Shown here: positions 62,000-64,000 of the stretch, piece by piece
Numbering within the stretch: position 1 is the first letter of the stretch
How the letters are laid out: each line of letters opens with the position of its first letter
From: Faecalicatena_A orotica
GTDB taxonomy: Bacteria; Bacillota; Clostridia; Lachnospirales; Lachnospiraceae
DNA length: 64,000 bases
Direction: 5' to 3' (one strand)
Assembly: GCF_040545875.1 (NCBI RefSeq)
Contig: NZ_JBEPMR010000003.1
Made by a program: the position numbers and the translations under genes
Notes under the pieces: model-generated
What the model saw: the letters and a program-made list of their open reading frames with translations, nothing else
Told to the model about the DNA's origin: nothing
Databases searched by the model: none

Positions 62000-62896
62000 A
62001 TGGAATATATTCCTGCAAAGACAATCATTACCCGTTCAAAAAAGCCTGAAGCCTGGTTTGGAACGGAGTATAATATGAATATATATAAAGGCTGCTGTCA
62101 TGGCTGTATATATTGTGACAGCCGTTCAGAATGTTATGGTGTATCTTCATTTGATACAGTACGGGCAAAGGAGAATGCACTCCAGATTATCAGGGACGAG
62201 CTGCGCAGAAAAACAATGCGTGGAGTGATCTCTACCGGGGCCATGAGTGATCCTTACAATCCTTTTGAAAAGAAGCTCGAACTGACAAGGCATGCGTTGG
62301 AACTATGCAATGCATTTGAGTTTGGGATCGCAATAGCGACGAAGAGCGTACTGCTTGAACGGGATATTGATGTATTAAGTGATATCAGGGAACATTCACC
62401 GGTTCTGTGCAAGATCACGATCACAACATCGGACGATGCGCTTTCTAAGAAACTGGAACCGGGTGTACCGGTGTCTTCCGAGAGGTTTCGGCTGATCCGT
62501 AAACTCTCGGATCAGGGAATATATACAGGTATACTTCTGATGCCGGTGCTTCCTTTTATTGAAGACACAGATGAGAATATTTGTGAAATCGTGCGCATGG
62601 CAGGAGAAGCCGGGGCCAGATTCATTTATCCGGCATTCGGGATGACACTGCGTGATAACCAGAGAGAATGGTATTATGAAAAGCTGAACTGCCTGTTTCC
62701 GGATAAAGACCTGGTAACGCGGTATCAAAAGCGTTTCGGGAATTCTTATGAATGCAGGAGTCCCAGGGCCCGGCAGCTCTGGAGAGTGTTTGAAGAAGAG
62801 TGTAAAAAGGCGGGGGTCCTGTATAGAATGAAGGATATTATATCAAGCTACAGGCGGCCTTATAAGGTTGAACAGCTCAGCTTGTTTGACCTGTAG
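62000..62896 (+). CDS. SPL family radical SAM protein
   Basis: A 298-residue radical SAM protein related to spore photoproduct lyase-like and Rv2578c-like proteins. The cluster motif is CCHGCIYCDSRSECY (CxxxCxxC), preceded by NMNIYKG. Later sequences are GVISTGAMSDPYNPFEKK, ITTSDDALSKKLEPGVP, and GILLMPVLPFIEDT. The ATG at 62000 has AAAAGGAG upstream; the frame extends further with no site. It is probably a single-gene unit or co-transcribed with the next gene. The substrate is unknown, and it is not the true spore photoproduct lyase. Confidence 0.88.
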   Translation: MEYIPAKTIITRSKKPEAWFGTEYNMNIYKGCCHGCIYCDSRSECYGVSSFDTVRAKENALQIIRDELRRKTMRGVISTGAMSDPYNPFEKKLELTRHALELCNAFEFGIAIATKSVLLERDIDVLSDIREHSPVLCKITITTSDDALSKKLEPGVPVSSERFRLIRKLSDQGIYTGILLMPVLPFIEDTDENICEIVRMAGEAGARFIYPAFGMTLRDNQREWYYEKLNCLFPDKDLVTRYQKRFGNSYECRSPRARQLWRVFEEECKKAGVLYRMKDIISSYRRPYKVEQLSLFDL

Positions 62897-62933
62897 AAAA
62901 ACGGTGGGGCCGGAATTACATTTAGGAGGAATC

Positions 62934-63413
62934 ATGGGCAGGAAAGAATTGAAAACAAATGCGATGCGTATACTTGACAGACTTAAGATCCCTTATTCAT
63001 ATGAGACATATGAATGTGAACAGTTTGTAGACGGGGTCAGTGTTGCTGATAAGGCAGGGCTGGCACATGAATTAGTATACAAGACGCTGGTCACAACCGG
63101 AAAGAGTAAAGAACACTATGTATTTGTCATTCCGGTAGAGGCAGAACTGGATCTGAAAAAAGCGGCAAAGGCAGTGGGGGAGAAATCTCTGGAGATGCTG
63201 CCCGTTAAGGAGATTACCGCGGTCACCGGGTATGTCAGGGGAGGCTGCACGGCAATCGGGATGAAAAAATCTTTTCCTACTATAATAAATGAGACAGCAG
63301 AGCAACTCGGACAGATCTATGTCAGCGGCGGCAAACTCGGCATGCAGCTGAGACTTTCACCGGAAGATTTAAAAAAGGCATCGAATGCAAAGTATGCAAA
63401 TGTAATCTTCTGA
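62934..63413 (+). CDS. ybaK: YbaK/EbsC family Cys-tRNA(Pro) deacylase
   Basis: A 159-residue deacylase that clears Cys from mischarged tRNA(Pro). Family motifs: KTNAMRILDRLKIPYSYETY, KTLVTTGKSKEHYVFVIPVE, the catalytic Lys region LDLKKAAKAVGEKS, and GYVRGGCTAIGMKK. The start at 62934 is supported by TAGGAGGAA; the frame upstream overlaps the previous gene and is not used. It is 37 bases from the radical SAM gene, so co-transcription is possible. Confidence 0.92.
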   Translation: MGRKELKTNAMRILDRLKIPYSYETYECEQFVDGVSVADKAGLAHELVYKTLVTTGKSKEHYVFVIPVEAELDLKKAAKAVGEKSLEMLPVKEITAVTGYVRGGCTAIGMKKSFPTIINETAEQLGQIYVSGGKLGMQLRLSPEDLKKASNAKYANVIF

Positions 63414-63502
63414 TTTTGCATAAAAGTATCTAAAAATGAGGAATTGGTGCATAAAATGCAGGATGTCCTGTAAAAAAATGCAAAAAAATCAAGAATAAGA
63501 GA

Positions 63503-63531
63503 TTTACAAGCGGGTTCAGGTGGGGTATAAT
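63503..63531 (+). promoter_or_regulatory. Promoter of the aspartate kinase gene
   Basis: TTTACA (63503-63508), exactly 17 bases, TATAAT (63526-63531). It gives a leader of about 100 bases before the start codon. Confidence 0.8.
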
Positions 63532-63565
63532 AATGTACCGAGAACGCGAAAAAAGTAAGGTATTC

Positions 63566-63600
63566 GTTACTGCGAACGCCCGCAGCGTGGGAACAGTAAC
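63566..63600 (+). promoter_or_regulatory. Structured leader hairpin of the aspartate kinase mRNA
   Basis: GTTACTG (63566-63572) pairs with CAGTAAC (63594-63600), and inside it ACGC pairs with GCGT. The hairpin ends 37 bases before the start codon and is not followed by a T-run, so it is not a terminator. It is too small for a lysine riboswitch. It may affect translation or mRNA stability. Confidence 0.5.
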
Positions 63601-63637
63601 ATGGATTCCCTTTATAGGATATTGGAGGAAAAGAGGA

Positions 63638-64000
63638 ATGAAAAAAGTAGTCAAATTTGGAGGAAGTTCTTTGGCAAGTGCCGAGCAGTTTAAGAAGGTA
63701 GGAGAAATCATCCGTTCCGACGGGTCCAGAAGATATGTCGTACCATCTGCACCGGGAAAACGCTTTTCGAATGATACAAAAGTAACCGACATGCTTTATA
63801 CCTGTTACGGCGCCGCAATGAAAGAAAAGAATTTCACTGATTTACTTTCTGCAATCCAGAACAGATATAATGAAATTATAGAAGGATTGAATCTGACTCT
63901 TTCCCTGGATAAGGATTTTGAAATCATCCGCGAAAATTTTGGCAAAAAGGCAGGCAGGGATTATGCAGCATCCAGAGGAGAGTATCTGAACAGTAAGATC
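63638..64000 (+). CDS. Aspartate kinase, N-terminal part
   Basis: The gene runs off the window; 121 residues are visible. The start MKKVVKFGGSSLASAEQF is the amino acid kinase signature (KFGGSS), followed by RYVVPSAPGKRFSNDTKVTD, the form seen in the Firmicute aspartate kinases with VPSAPGKR in place of VVSA. It catalyses the first step toward lysine, methionine and threonine. GGAGG lies 14 bases upstream and AGAGG closer; the start is clear. The C-terminal ACT domains, which decide feedback control, are outside the window. Confidence 0.93.
   Translation, partial: MKKVVKFGGSSLASAEQFKKVGEIIRSDGSRRYVVPSAPGKRFSNDTKVTDMLYTCYGAAMKEKNFTDLLSAIQNRYNEIIEGLNLTLSLDKDFEIIRENFGKKAGRDYAASRGEYLNSKI

Noticed and set aside
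63455..63480. CAGGATGTCCTG hairpin after the ybaK gene as a terminator.
   Set aside because: It is followed by an A-run rather than a T-run on the coding strand and the stem is only five base pairs.

Overview
The window looks like a chromosomal segment of a gut-type Lachnospiraceae bacterium (Clostridium cluster XIVa; low-to-mid GC Firmicute). Supporting signs are strong AGGAGG ribosome binding sites, consensus sigma-A promoters, RecU, a short HisG with HisZ, paired TIGR03960/TIGR03936 radical SAM genes beside an Rne/Rng ribonuclease, and GPH sugar symporters with cytoplasmic glycosidases. Species cannot be fixed from the sequence alone. No rRNA, tRNA, CRISPR array, transposase or phage gene was seen.

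Layout. 1-3.5 kb: housekeeping genes (YgiQ C-terminus, SDR oxidoreductase, membrane protein, RluA-type pseudouridine synthase, RecU). 3.5-8.8 kb: a histidine operon hisZ-hisG-hisD-hisB followed by a fusion of a degenerate HisA/HisF-like barrel with HisI and HisE, closed by a strong terminator. 9.2-13.9 kb: a lipoprotein solute-binding protein overlapping a 1116-residue hybrid histidine kinase, with no permease. 13.9-18.5 kb: a 5'-truncated antiporter pseudogene abutting a BlaI-type repressor, an M56 (BlaR1-like) membrane protease and a lipoprotein. The protease's outer domain is the same unknown domain that is duplicated in the lipoprotein. 18.5-24.6 kb: GNAT acetyltransferase, membrane-fused glycerophosphodiesterase, two diguanylate cyclases and a broken gene.

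24.6-50.7 kb is the main accessory region: a roughly 26 kb intracellular glycoside-utilisation locus. It holds an aldo/keto reductase, two TIM-barrel sugar isomerase/epimerases, an AraC regulator, a Gfo/Idh/MocA oxidoreductase, three GH2 enzymes, a GH43-like enzyme, a permuted GH3, a GH106-like enzyme, three alpha/beta hydrolases, a VOC protein and two GPH symporters. None of the enzymes shows a signal peptide, so small decorated glycosides are probably imported by the symporters, de-esterified and trimmed inside the cell. The oxidoreductase plus epimerase set recalls 3-keto-glycoside or C-glycoside chemistry, but the substrate is unknown.

50.8-57.9 kb is an AT-rich, decaying accessory island of small unrelated genes (chimeric AAA-like/GGDEF/GAF gene, PEBP, DfrF-like dihydrofolate reductase, YdeI, DUF1349, C_GCAxxG_C_C, LURP-one-like) mixed with frameshifted or truncated genes and a short palindromic repeat. 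58-64 kb returns to conserved genes: two radical SAM-associated proteins, Rne/Rng ribonuclease, an SPL-type radical SAM protein behind a cluster of GTATAC dyads, YbaK-type deacylase, and the start of an aspartate kinase gene with a structured leader.
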